Assembly: GCF_033095785.1 (NCBI RefSeq)
Contig: NZ_CP137134.1
Location: 682,001-746,000, forward strand
Length of the DNA: 64,000 nt
Direction of reading: 5' to 3'
Source: Nitrosospira sp. Is2
GTDB taxonomy: Bacteria; Pseudomonadota; Gammaproteobacteria; Burkholderiales; Nitrosomonadaceae
Both the position numbers and the translations under genes were made by a program. Under the pieces are notes generated by a model. The model saw only the letters and a program-made list of their open reading frames with translations. It was not told the origin of the DNA and did not search any database. Positions 45,087-52,904 of this stretch are shown piece by piece. The stretch's first letter is position 1. Each line of letters starts with the position of its first letter.

Positions 45087-45170
45087 TCAGCTCCAACTCA
45101 CGCCCAACAGCCCTAAACCAGCGGTGAGTACAAGAATATACGTACCCCAAAACACGAAGATACTGTTCAT
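45087..45170 (-). CDS. Possible 27-residue single-pass membrane peptide
   Basis: On the minus strand an ATG at 45170, preceded by AGAGGGGTGCGCC, begins a 27-codon frame. Its product starts MNSIFVFWGTYILVLTAG and continues hydrophobically to GVSWS before TGA. The product would be one membrane helix with almost no soluble part. A strong hairpin follows directly, giving a complete small transcription unit (ribosome site, ORF, terminator). Small membrane peptides of this kind often are subunits of respiratory enzymes or regulators, but no sequence match is recognised. Confidence 0.55.
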   Translation of the reverse strand: MNSIFVFWGTYILVLTAGLGLLGVSWS

Positions 45171-45345
45171 GGCGCACCCCTCTTGCAGTCGTTGATACGC
45201 CCCAATTATTACGTTTCCCCTAAGGGAAATCTGTGCGCTAAGCCGCATAGATAGACGCACGGGACGTTATTGATTTAGACGAACGAGTATTACGAGACTT
45301 GTTAAAGAGGAGTTGGTCAACCTCCAAACAAAGGAAAAGAAGGGG

Positions 45346-45606
45346 TCACTTTTTTTTGACCAACTCGAATCCCTTTTCCTTCATGCAGGCCAATGTATAT
45401 TCGTCAACATAAGTCCACCAGACCGCAGTCAAAGGGTCTGCGTAATTATCCTTATCGGCCTTATTTTTCGCCACGGCTCGACATTCGTGAAGCGCCGCCC
45501 TGTAATCTGCCACTTCTCCTCCACGCGTGTATTCTCCGTAATAAGCAGAGGGAGTCGTGGCACATCCCGCCAACCCGATCAACAACAGCACTACAATAAT
45601 TCTCAT
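45346..45606 (-). CDS. Small lipoprotein
   Basis: An 86-residue protein starting MRIIVVLLLIGLAGCATTPS with a lipobox ending in Cys15. The mature part contains YRAALHECRAVAKNK and a C-terminal ACMKEKGFELVKKK, with two further Cys that could pair. The final Cys-x-x-x-x-GF-x-x-V pattern is common among small uncharacterised beta/gammaproteobacterial lipoproteins. No function is known. Confidence 0.75.
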   Translation of the reverse strand: MRIIVVLLLIGLAGCATTPSAYYGEYTRGGEVADYRAALHECRAVAKNKADKDNYADPLTAVWWTYVDEYTLACMKEKGFELVKKK

Positions 45607-45661
45607 TTTGAATTCCTATCACCCTATTGAAAGCTCCTGTCGAATAATAAATTTATTGTAA

Positions 45662-45823
45662 ATGTTTTTGATAAGCGGGCGTGTAACGGAAGTGGAGTTT
45701 AACTTCCAGGACGGCGATGAGGCGTACTACGCAATAGTTACTCTAGATGGCGAACGAGTTCGCTCGCCCATATTGCCCCCAGTTGCTCAGTGGGCAGGGA
45801 TGAATTTTAGTGATGGAAAGTGA
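45662..45823 (+). CDS. Possible 53-residue small protein
   Basis: A plus-strand frame from ATG 45662 to TGA 45823 encodes 53 residues with a protein-like make-up: alternating hydrophobic and acidic residues (VTEVEFNFQDGDEAYYAIV), then TLDGERVRSPILPP. There is no clear Shine-Dalgarno sequence, and the frame may be chance. It lies between the small lipoprotein and the decayed response regulator. Confidence 0.35.
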   Translation: MFLISGRVTEVEFNFQDGDEAYYAIVTLDGERVRSPILPPVAQWAGMNFSDGK

Positions 45824-45875
45824 GCCGGGAGGTTAATACTCCGGACCCTGGGAAAAATGGGACGCTTTTGTTGGA

Positions 45876-46428
45876 AATCCACTGAGTGGCACATCGCATT
45901 TAATCTGCGGTGCTGTGGGCGACCTTAATTAAAGACAATACGTCAACTTACTGGGGTCAGGCTAATCAACGGTTCGTTTTCCAAATTTCCAGCCGCGACC
46001 CGGTTCAACAATCTCACCTGCATTGGCTTGCTCAGATAGTAATGGCCTTTCAATAATTCGCGGATAGCGATCACCAGTATCTTGCCCGACTCCTGCTTCA
46101 TCACATAACCCCGCGCGCCCGCCCGCAAAGCCCGCTCGGCATACACCGCTTCGTCGTGCAAGGACACAACGAGCACGGGCAATGCGGGAATCCTGCTGTG
46201 CATGCTCTTTATTACGCTGAATCCCGAATAGGTTTTGAGAGACACATCCATCAAAACGATATCGGGATGATGTCCGGCTTTGAGCGTGGCCAGCGCCTCG
46301 TCCCAATCTCCAGCCTCGGCAAAAACCTCCATATCGGGCTCGAGATTGATGAGCATCGCCATGCCATAGCGCAGCATGGCATGGTCGTCCACTAACATAA
46401 CTTTCGCTTTCGAGGCTGGCATATTCAT
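45876..46428 (-). pseudogene. Decayed NarL-family response regulator (receiver intact, HTH destroyed)
   Basis: The open part (45943-46428) encodes 161 residues: a complete receiver (VMLVDDHAMLRYGMAM, phospho-Asp in IVLMDVSLKT, VLVVSLHDEAVYAERALRAGARGYVMK). It is about three-quarters identical by eye to the intact regulator at 51605-52258. It stops at the linker (LISLTPVS). Past the stop, the shifted frame continues to resemble the intact regulator (LSLIKVAHS against LHLIGTGHS) and then matches its last segment (ATQWI against ATHWI). So the gene has suffered a frameshift near 45950, loss of most of the HTH domain, and an internal stop. A truncated receiver-only protein might still be made. No kinase is adjacent. 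Confidence 0.85.
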
Positions 46429-47202
46429 GGGTCCGTGAAATCATCTCGCCTTTACAGTGCGTTGCTGGTTCTTGCATGGGTTGCAGAATCTGGTCCGATT
46501 CTCGCCCTAGTTTTATCGGTTTAGCTGGCGCGGTGTTTTTGCAGGAGCGGCATAATCGCGCTTTGCAAGCTCCGACGCCCTGCCGTGTTGAAAAGCTTGG
46601 ATGGTAGCTTCCTCTGCCGTCCGCTGGCATTTCCGAGGTAAAGCCAGGGTACGCGATTGGAAATCCTTTCCTTCTCTACCATAGCGGTAGCTTTTGTCAT
46701 CGTAATGCTGAAGCCGTTTCTTCTTTTGTTCCTCTACCTTACCAACATTTCCTTGTCCGTATTTTCATATCGCTGTGCCAGGTACCGATTGTATTTCTGT
46801 GTTCATGATAATCTTCAAAAGATTGAAATTAGCTTCATCCTAATCCAGCCAATACTATCCATATATTGGGGAAACTCTGGTTTTATACTAAGTAAAACCC
46901 CGAGCAACGCGTGAGTAAGCGTCCCCCGAAAGTACTTATGTCACCCATGCCCAATCTCCTTACGAAGCAAGAAGGACACATCCACCTTAAGCTTGGGCTA
47001 CTGGGTTTCTTTTTGTAAGAACTTCAGGTGTCTTAGTCTTAGTAGATAAAAGATGTACTTCAATCCCATAGGCTTCGCGGTCGAGTAGGTAAAATTAACC
47101 ATAAGGGACCCCCGTGATCCCGGGGGGTGCTGATAACTGCTATCCGCGAGGTATTGAAGGGAAATTTCTTTTTGAGCGAGCCGGCGCAAGCCTTGGTGGG
47201 TT
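46429..47202. other. Non-coding stretch between the decayed regulator and the IS element
   Basis: About 770 bases without a supported gene. A weak 85-codon plus-strand frame (46657-46914) is hydrophobic and Leu/Phe-rich but has no ribosome site. A sequence at about 46919-46941 (GTAAGCGTCCCCC) partly resembles the end of the neighbouring IS. A short perfect hairpin, GACCCCCGTGATCCCGGGGG, occurs near 47107. It looks like old insertion-sequence debris. Confidence 0.4.
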
Positions 47203-47272
47203 CGTAAGCTTCCCTGTTTTAGAGACAAGCGAAAAGTAGAACTTTCTGGCAGGATTTTGCCTGGAGGTTCAA

Positions 47273-47536
47273 ATGAAGAAATCACGTTTTACGGAAAGCC
47301 AGATTGTTGGGATTCTGAAGGAAGCGGACGGTGGCGTTGCGGTCAACGAGATATGGCGCAAGCACGGGATCAGTTCGGCAACCTACTATAAGTGGAAAGC
47401 CAAGTATGGTGGGCTTGAGGTTTCCGAGTTGGTACGGGTGAAGGAGCTGGAAGCGGAAAATAGTCAGCTCAAGCGCATGTATGCGAATCTTGCGCTGGAG
47501 AATGAAGCGATCAAGGCGGTATTAAAAAAGCTATAG
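47273..47536 (+). CDS. IS3-family transposase OrfA
   Basis: An 87-residue protein starting MKKSRFTESQIVGILKEADG. It has a helix-turn-helix (IWRKHGISSATYYKWKAKYG) followed by a leucine-zipper-like helix (VKELEAENSQLKRMYANLALENEAIK). It binds the IS ends. The ATG follows CTGGAGG by a good distance. Ends KAVLKKL at a slippery AAAAAAG that would let ribosomes shift into orfB. Confidence 0.92.
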   Translation: MKKSRFTESQIVGILKEADGGVAVNEIWRKHGISSATYYKWKAKYGGLEVSELVRVKELEAENSQLKRMYANLALENEAIKAVLKKL

Positions 47537-47556
47537 CGCCGTCTGAGCGCCGGGAT

Positions 47557-48386
47557 GTGGTTTTGCGTTTGGCGGGTGATCAGAAGCTGTCGATCAGACA
47601 ATCCTGCCAATTGGTGAACCTGTCACGGGCGGCGTATTACCGGGACGAGAACAAGCTTGCAGTGCGGGATGCGCCGGTGATTGAGGCGCTCAATGCGATT
47701 GTTGCCAGGCATGGCCGTTGGGGATTTTGGAAATGCCATCACCGGCTGCGGCTTAAAGGTCATCATTGGAACCACAAGCGAGTCTGGCGGGTGTATTGCG
47801 CCATGAAGCTCAATCTGCCGCGTCGTACGAAGAAACGATTGATCAGACCAATGCAGCCGCTGGACGCACCGCAGCTGCCCAATGAAGTCTGGTCGCTGGA
47901 CTTCATGAGCGACGTCTCTACCAGGGACGTCGATTCCGCACATTGAATATTCTGGATGAAAGCGTACGAGAGGCGTTAGCTATCGAGATCGATACCAGTC
48001 TGCCCGCGCAACGCGTCGTGCGAACATTACAGCAGCTTGAGGTTTGGCGTGGGTTGCCCAAAGCGATACGGCTCGACAATGGCCCGGAACTGACCTCGCA
48101 GTACTTGGCCGATTGGTGCCAGGACAAGGGCATTGAACTGCGTTTCATCCAGCCGGGCAAGCCGAATCAAAATGCTTTCATCGAGCGTTTCAACCGATCA
48201 TATCGGACGGAAGTCCTCAACAATTGGTTATTTACGTCACTGGATGAGGTGCGAGAAATCACGCATCAGTGGCTACAAAGCTATAACGAAGAACGACCCC
48301 ATGACGCGCTGGGAAGCCTGCCCCCGGCTGTGTTCCGTGAGCAATTGCTCACAGGGAAGAATTCTACTTCTGAACTGTCTACTTGA
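47557..48386 (+). pseudogene. IS3-family transposase OrfB, frameshifted
   Basis: The first part (47557-47946) runs to LPNEVWSLDFMSDV and then loses frame. The second (from about 47918 to 48386) resumes with GRRFRTLNILDESVREALA. Together they give the DDE catalytic residues: Asp in WSLDFMSD, Asp in RLDNGPEL and Glu in NAFIERFNRSYR. The break can be repaired by restoring one base near 47915-47918, so that the sequence reads SDVLYQGRRFRTLN, as in related transposases. This single deletion explains the shift. Confidence 0.88.
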
Positions 48387-48400
48387 GGGGGAAGCTTACG

Positions 48401-49059
48401 GGTTGGATCTCAACCGAAATTGATAAAGCGTTTCTCTCGCTTATACCAAACTCTTTTGCCAGCTTTGACAGGTTATCTCACGTTTCAGCCTGCTCGCCCA
48501 GCTGGCAGTCCTCTCTGCGTTGAGCCCTGGCTTTCTTCCCTTGTAGACTGTTCAGCATAGAGCGCGGATACTCATACCTGCGGTAAAGCTCATATTTCTC
48601 TTTAATAAAGTCAACCGATATATCCCGGCCACTCGCATAAAGAGCAAATCTCCCTCCACAGCAGCGGCGTGGATTCTCCACCCAACCGCCCCATGGGTCA
48701 TATCGTCATGGCAGCAATCACTGCGGCTATATGCATGTTACACGCGGGGATGCAGCACGCGTTCCACCAAGCGACAATACGCAGCGATCAAGAGCGGCTA
48801 AGAAAGTTCTTTTGTTCCTCGAGTATGCGGCCTCGAATCAAATAACCCATCAATACCGGGATGAACACAATACGATAATGAGCAGCGAAAAAAACAGGGC
48901 CTTCCAGGATTTCGCTGACCCCTTATCCATGCGTTGCTCAGGGTTTGACCTAGTATGAAACCAGAGTTACCCCAAATACAAAACCAGAGTTACCCCAATA
49001 TTCCGACAGGATTGACTGAGTTAGGATGAAGCTCATTCAATCTTATTAGGAGTCATTCC
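48401..49059. other. Gap between IS element and small lipoprotein gene
   Basis: About 660 bases with no supported gene. A minus-strand frame (48478-48681) yields a basic helical 67-residue peptide without recognised homologues. Short repeats at 48958-48998 are listed separately. The region next to an IS and a decayed regulator is probably degraded chromosomal sequence. Confidence 0.4.
48958..48998. repeat. Two 18-base direct repeats
   Basis: AAACCAGAGTTACCCCAA occurs at 48958-48975 and again at 48981-48998, a 23-base period. They lie about 60 bases upstream of the small lipoprotein start. Could be regulator binding sites or remains of an IS end. Confidence 0.7.
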
Positions 49060-49326
49060 ATGAAAACCAAAACAAGGAGATTTGTAGCGGTTGTATCCAC
49101 GCTTGGCCTATTGGCTTCGTGCGCCCAAATCGGTGCTCCCGAAAGACAGAAACACGATATGAGTGGGCCTGCTCAAAGTACCGGCACTTTTGCCGACCAC
49201 GATAGGATCGTAAAGCGAGATGAAAATACGGCCAAGGAAATGGTATGGCATCAGAAGATACTAACGGCAATTTTCCCGGTCCAACGATGCACCATAAAGA
49301 GTGAGACGGGACTCAACAAAAGTTAA
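49060..49326 (+). CDS. Small lipoprotein, possibly shortened
   Basis: An 88-residue product that begins MKTKTRRFVAVVSTLGLLAS and has Cys21 in the lipobox LLASC. AGGAG lies nine bases upstream of the ATG. The mature part is hydrophilic (ERQKHDMSGPAQSTGTFADHDRIVKRDENTAKEM) and then changes to less ordered sequence, so the original C-terminus may have been lost. I recognise no family. Confidence 0.6.
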   Translation: MKTKTRRFVAVVSTLGLLASCAQIGAPERQKHDMSGPAQSTGTFADHDRIVKRDENTAKEMVWHQKILTAIFPVQRCTIKSETGLNKS

Positions 49327-49832
49327 ACTGACCCTCAGGGAGACCCCAGGTAAGCAGCCTATCCAGCTCAATCCCAGCGCGCTGACCCTCGGTGCTTTGG
49401 TGAAGCGAACTCACCACGGTACTTATTTGCAAGCCATGTCCCAGATTTGTCCAGGTTGGCAACCTAAATCCACGGGTGACATATCGTTAAAGATGCCATG
49501 GCTTGATGAGTGATACGACGTCCGTGAATGGAGGAAGGCTCTCCCCCAGCGTCCGAGCATCGGCATAGTCCTAGTAGTCCTTTCGAGCTACTAACTTTTC
49601 ACATTTAGCTAATTATGTTAAGTAGCATACAGGCTTAATTGCAGGGATTATTGAAACAATTTTTTTATTCTTCGGCTATAAAGAGATTAATCGCCCATAG
49701 TTCCAAAGGCACACCAGTTGACGTGCTCTCAATCGCAGAAAGTCCCTTTACAGGAATGATCAAATTGAGAGCATCGGACAATGTCTGCCGGAGTGCCGAC
49801 ATCAGATTTAGCTGAAAGAGGAGAGTCGCTTG
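49327..49832. other. Gap upstream of the histidine kinase gene
   Basis: About 500 bases, A/T-rich in the right half (49590-49680). Overlapping small frames lack ribosome sites and protein character. The promoter of the kinase-regulator operon is expected here, but no clear -35/-10 pair stands out. Confidence 0.35.
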
Positions 49833-51602
49833 GTGCTCAAAAACGAAAGAATCTTCGCAGATGCCCCACCCAGTTCCCCCACCGAAGAGCATGAAATTGC
49901 GGCACAGGCATTACGAGAGCGGCTGAAAGAAATCACCTGTCTCTACGAGATCCATCGTCGCATGGGTCCGGAATTACCGGTGGAGGATGTCTGCCAACAG
50001 ATTTTTGAACATCTGATACCCGCAATGCGATATCCGCAAATTGCGAGCGCGATGATCGAACTCGACGGCAGGCACTTTACCACCGCGAATCATGACCAGG
50101 GGCCTAAGCACGAGCTGCAATCGATTATTACAGTGATGAATAATGGGCTAAGCGGGCGATTACGCGTGTTCTATCCTGAAGACACGCCGTTCCGGTTGCC
50201 GGAAGAGCAGAGACTCATCGATGCAATTGCGAGGGATCTTGAGAGATGGCTTAAGGAAATCACTTGCCTTTACGAGATTCGACGGGGCATAGGGCTGGAG
50301 TTATCGGTCGATAATGTCTGCCAGCGCATTTTTGAACGCCTGATCCCAGCGTTGCAATTCCCCGAAAGTGCTACCGCCGTGATCGAACTCGAAGGCAGGC
50401 GATTCGCTACCAGCGAACACGAACAGGGTCTTACGCACGAGCTACACTCGAAGATCAGTGTGGATAACAAATCATGCGGGCAGCTGCGCTTATTTTATCC
50501 GGTCGACAGGCCCTTCCTGATGCCGGAAGAACAAAGACTCATCGACGCCGTAGCGAGTGACCTGGAGAGATGGCTCGAGCGCAAACACGTTGATGAAACA
50601 TTGCAAGAGCGGTTGAAGGAAGTCACCTGTCTCTATGAGATTCGCCGCGGCTTGGGGCTGGAATTATCGCTGGAACATGCCTGCCAACACATTTTTGAGC
50701 ATCTGATACCGGCAATGCAATTCCCCGAAAATGCGAGCGCGATGATCGAACTCGATGGCAGGAGATTCTTCTCCGAGAAACGTGGCCATTCCCTGACGCA
50801 CGAGCTGCAGTCTAAGATTACAGTGAATAATACGTTGCGCGGACAGTTATGGGTATTCTACCCCGAAGAGACACCTTTCCTGGTACCGGAAGAGCAGAGA
50901 CTCATCGATGGCGTTGCAGGCGACGTTCAGAAATGGCTCGAGGGCAAGCGTTTGGAGCAGACACTGGTTTCCTTGGCGGAAGAACACCAGCGTTCCGTTG
51001 GGCAAGAATTGCACGATAATCTTGGGCAGCAGATCGCGGCGATTGGCTACCAGGCCGAGGCTCTAGAGATAAGAATATCCGCTGCAGGCATTAAAGAGGA
51101 GGCAGCAGTCGCTGCGTCCATCGCTAAACAAGCGCAAGCGGCAGCCACGCAATGCAAGCAGATCGCACAGGGCCTGCTTCCGTTTGAACTGGAAACCCAC
51201 GGCTTGATGCCTGCTTTGCAGGCATTAGCGTTGAGGATCGCAACCACCTATAGGATAAGCTGTGATTTCGTGCGCGAGAATGAATTTTCAATTGTCGATA
51301 ACGATGTAGCGCTTAATCTTTACCGGATTGCTCAAGAGGCTCTCAACAATGCGATACGTCACAGTAATGCGAAGCATCTCGTAATTTCCCTGGCCGCTGT
51401 AGGAGAAATACTCCGCCTGTCGATATGCGACGACGGCAAGGGTTTTTCTGGTGTTGATACAGAGCGCGGTACCGCCTCCGGGATGGGAATTAAAATCATG
51501 CATTACCGCGCTCGGCAGATTGGGGCGAAGCTGAAATTGCTGCCTCGTTCTGAAGGGGGCACCGAGGTGCGGGTAGAAATACCAATGATTCAGGAAGGGT
51601 AG
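49833..51602 (+). CDS. Soluble sensor histidine kinase with three tandem GAF-like modules
   Basis: About 589 residues, no membrane segment. Three copies of a ~110-residue sensor module follow each other (about 30-140, 141-245, 257-367). Each begins LKE(I/V)TCLYEI(R/H)R and ends (P/L)xPEEQRLIDxVAxDxxxW. The C-terminal kinase is of the NarX/DegS HisKA_3 type: His in SVGQELHDNLGQQIAAIG, N-box LYRIAQEALNNAIRHSNA, then CDDGKGF and GMGIKIMHYRARQIGAKL. The modules resemble the GAF-like sensors of some beta-proteobacterial kinases. GTG 49833 (or TTG 49830) follows AAAGAGGAGAG. The gene is separated by two bases from its regulator gene. Confidence 0.88.
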   Translation: MLKNERIFADAPPSSPTEEHEIAAQALRERLKEITCLYEIHRRMGPELPVEDVCQQIFEHLIPAMRYPQIASAMIELDGRHFTTANHDQGPKHELQSIITVMNNGLSGRLRVFYPEDTPFRLPEEQRLIDAIARDLERWLKEITCLYEIRRGIGLELSVDNVCQRIFERLIPALQFPESATAVIELEGRRFATSEHEQGLTHELHSKISVDNKSCGQLRLFYPVDRPFLMPEEQRLIDAVASDLERWLERKHVDETLQERLKEVTCLYEIRRGLGLELSLEHACQHIFEHLIPAMQFPENASAMIELDGRRFFSEKRGHSLTHELQSKITVNNTLRGQLWVFYPEETPFLVPEEQRLIDGVAGDVQKWLEGKRLEQTLVSLAEEHQRSVGQELHDNLGQQIAAIGYQAEALEIRISAAGIKEEAAVAASIAKQAQAAATQCKQIAQGLLPFELETHGLMPALQALALRIATTYRISCDFVRENEFSIVDNDVALNLYRIAQEALNNAIRHSNAKHLVISLAAVGEILRLSICDDGKGFSGVDTERGTASGMGIKIMHYRARQIGAKLKLLPRSEGGTEVRVEIPMIQEG

Positions 51603-51604
51603 CT

Positions 51605-52258
51605 GTGCAAGCCTCGAAAGCACAAGTGATGCTGGTGGATGATCACCCCTTGATGCGGCATGGCATGGCGATGCTCATCAATCTCGAGTCCGATATGGAG
51701 GTGTCTGCCGAGGCCGGTGATGGGGAAGAAGCTTTGGCTACACTCAAGGCCGGGCCTCACCCCGATATTGTGCTGATGGATCTGTCGCTCAAAACCGTCT
51801 CCGGATTTGAGGTAATAAAGAGCATGCACAGCTTGATCCCTGCATTGCCGGTGCTGGTTGTGTCCATGTTTGACGAGATGATCTATGCGGAGCGGGCTTT
51901 GCGGGCAGGCGCACGGGGTTATGTGATGAAACTGGAGCCGGGCAGGGTACTGGTTGCGGCTATCCGCAAAGTTCTAAAGGGAAATTTCTCTCTCAGCGAC
52001 AAAATACAGGCGAGACTGTTGAATCGGGTTGCGACTGGAAATTCGGAATCCGAACTAATCAGCACACTGTCTCCCAGCGAGTTTGAAGTACTGCATCTGA
52101 TTGGAACGGGACACAGTAGTCGGCAGATCGCTGATTTGCTTAACCGCAGTATTAAAACAATCGAAACGCATCGCTACAACGTCCGTACCAAGCTGAATCT
52201 GAAAGATGCGGCCGATTTAATACGGTACGCCACCCATTGGATTAGGGAAGAACACTAG
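51605..52258 (+). CDS. NarL/FixJ-type response regulator
   Basis: A 217-residue DNA-binding regulator, the probable partner of the kinase directly upstream. Receiver: VMLVDDHPLMRHGMAMLIN, phospho-acceptor in IVLMDLSLKTVSGFEV (about Asp56), VLVVSMFDEMIYAERALRAGARGYVMK. The LuxR-type HTH follows: LSPSEFEVLHLIGTGHSSRQIADLLNRSIKTIETHRYNVRTKLNLKDAADLI. Starts GTG 51605 in the GTG CAA GCC frame, two bases after the kinase stop. Its near-duplicate is the decayed copy at 45876-46428. Confidence 0.93.
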   Translation: MQASKAQVMLVDDHPLMRHGMAMLINLESDMEVSAEAGDGEEALATLKAGPHPDIVLMDLSLKTVSGFEVIKSMHSLIPALPVLVVSMFDEMIYAERALRAGARGYVMKLEPGRVLVAAIRKVLKGNFSLSDKIQARLLNRVATGNSESELISTLSPSEFEVLHLIGTGHSSRQIADLLNRSIKTIETHRYNVRTKLNLKDAADLIRYATHWIREEH

Positions 52259-52472
52259 GAGTCGGGGAAAGCAAGGGGCCAAAGCAGCATAATATCCCTG
52301 CGGAACGCGTATTCCAGTCGGGGCAGTATTGAACAACCTTCGCGTTTTCTCCCGATGGTTATTCGACTGAACGTCCGGTCATGTGGACAAGCCTGGCTTT
52401 ATTTATGGTCCCTATTAGTGCAAAACGCTGCGACAGCAATACGGCTGAGGACACAAAGACTGAGGACACAGT

Positions 52473-52904
52473 ATGGCTACCAGTGATCTGCCGCGGCACC
52501 AGATAATTAAAATTCTCATGGCGCAACCTCCCGAGAAAGCCGCGGATGCTGCAATTCACGTATGGGAGCAAATGGCTAGTCACATCATTACGATTGTCGG
52601 TGAAGACGGTTTCAATTCCCTTTACGCGAGAAGCCTATTCCTGAGCCAGGCAAAATTTCCCTGGCTCTCGACCAGCTCACTGACGCCAAACGCTGTGCAC
52701 CGGTTTGACGAACTTAAAACAAGCCTTGAAGCACAAGCACCTGCGCAAGCGAGCGAAGCAAACAGTCTGCTGCTGATTACATTCATTGAGATCTTGGCCT
52801 CGTTGATTGGGGCGCAGTTAACCTCCCATATCTTACAGTTGGCTTGGGGTGTCAACACTGGGAATAGCACCGACAAGGAGTTTCGCGAATGGACGAAAAA
52901 CTAA
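52473..52904 (+). CDS. Helical protein of unknown function next to KaiC-like gene
   Basis: A 143-residue soluble protein, predicted by eye to be mostly alpha-helical (QIIKILMAQPPEKAADAAIHVWEQMASHIITIVGEDG; SLLLITFIEILASLIGAQLTSHILQLAW). It has no motif I know. The last 16 bases overlap the start of the KaiC-like gene, a sign of translational coupling, and the gene lies 214 bases after the response regulator. A partner or regulator of the KaiC-like ATPase is a reasonable guess. Confidence 0.65.
   Translation: MATSDLPRHQIIKILMAQPPEKAADAAIHVWEQMASHIITIVGEDGFNSLYARSLFLSQAKFPWLSTSSLTPNAVHRFDELKTSLEAQAPAQASEANSLLLITFIEILASLIGAQLTSHILQLAWGVNTGNSTDKEFREWTKN

Larger units (their letters stand above)
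47203..48400 (+). mobile_element. IS3-family insertion sequence (IS407-like group)
   Basis: About 1.2 kb bounded by 12-base terminal inverted repeats (CGTAAGCTTCCC at 47203-47214, GGGAAGCTTACG at 48389-48400), with the four-base sequence GGTT on both outer sides, a likely target duplication; four-base duplications are usual for the IS407 group. Inside are orfA and orfB in the usual -1 relation. An A6G slippery run (47524-47530) just before the orfA stop is suited to programmed frameshifting. orfB is broken by a single missing base, so this copy is probably no longer autonomous. Confidence 0.85.

Noticed and set aside
45962..46630. 222-codon minus-strand frame overlapping the decayed regulator
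   Set aside because: It is a different frame of the same strand as the receiver domain; the receiver frame is clearly the coding one.
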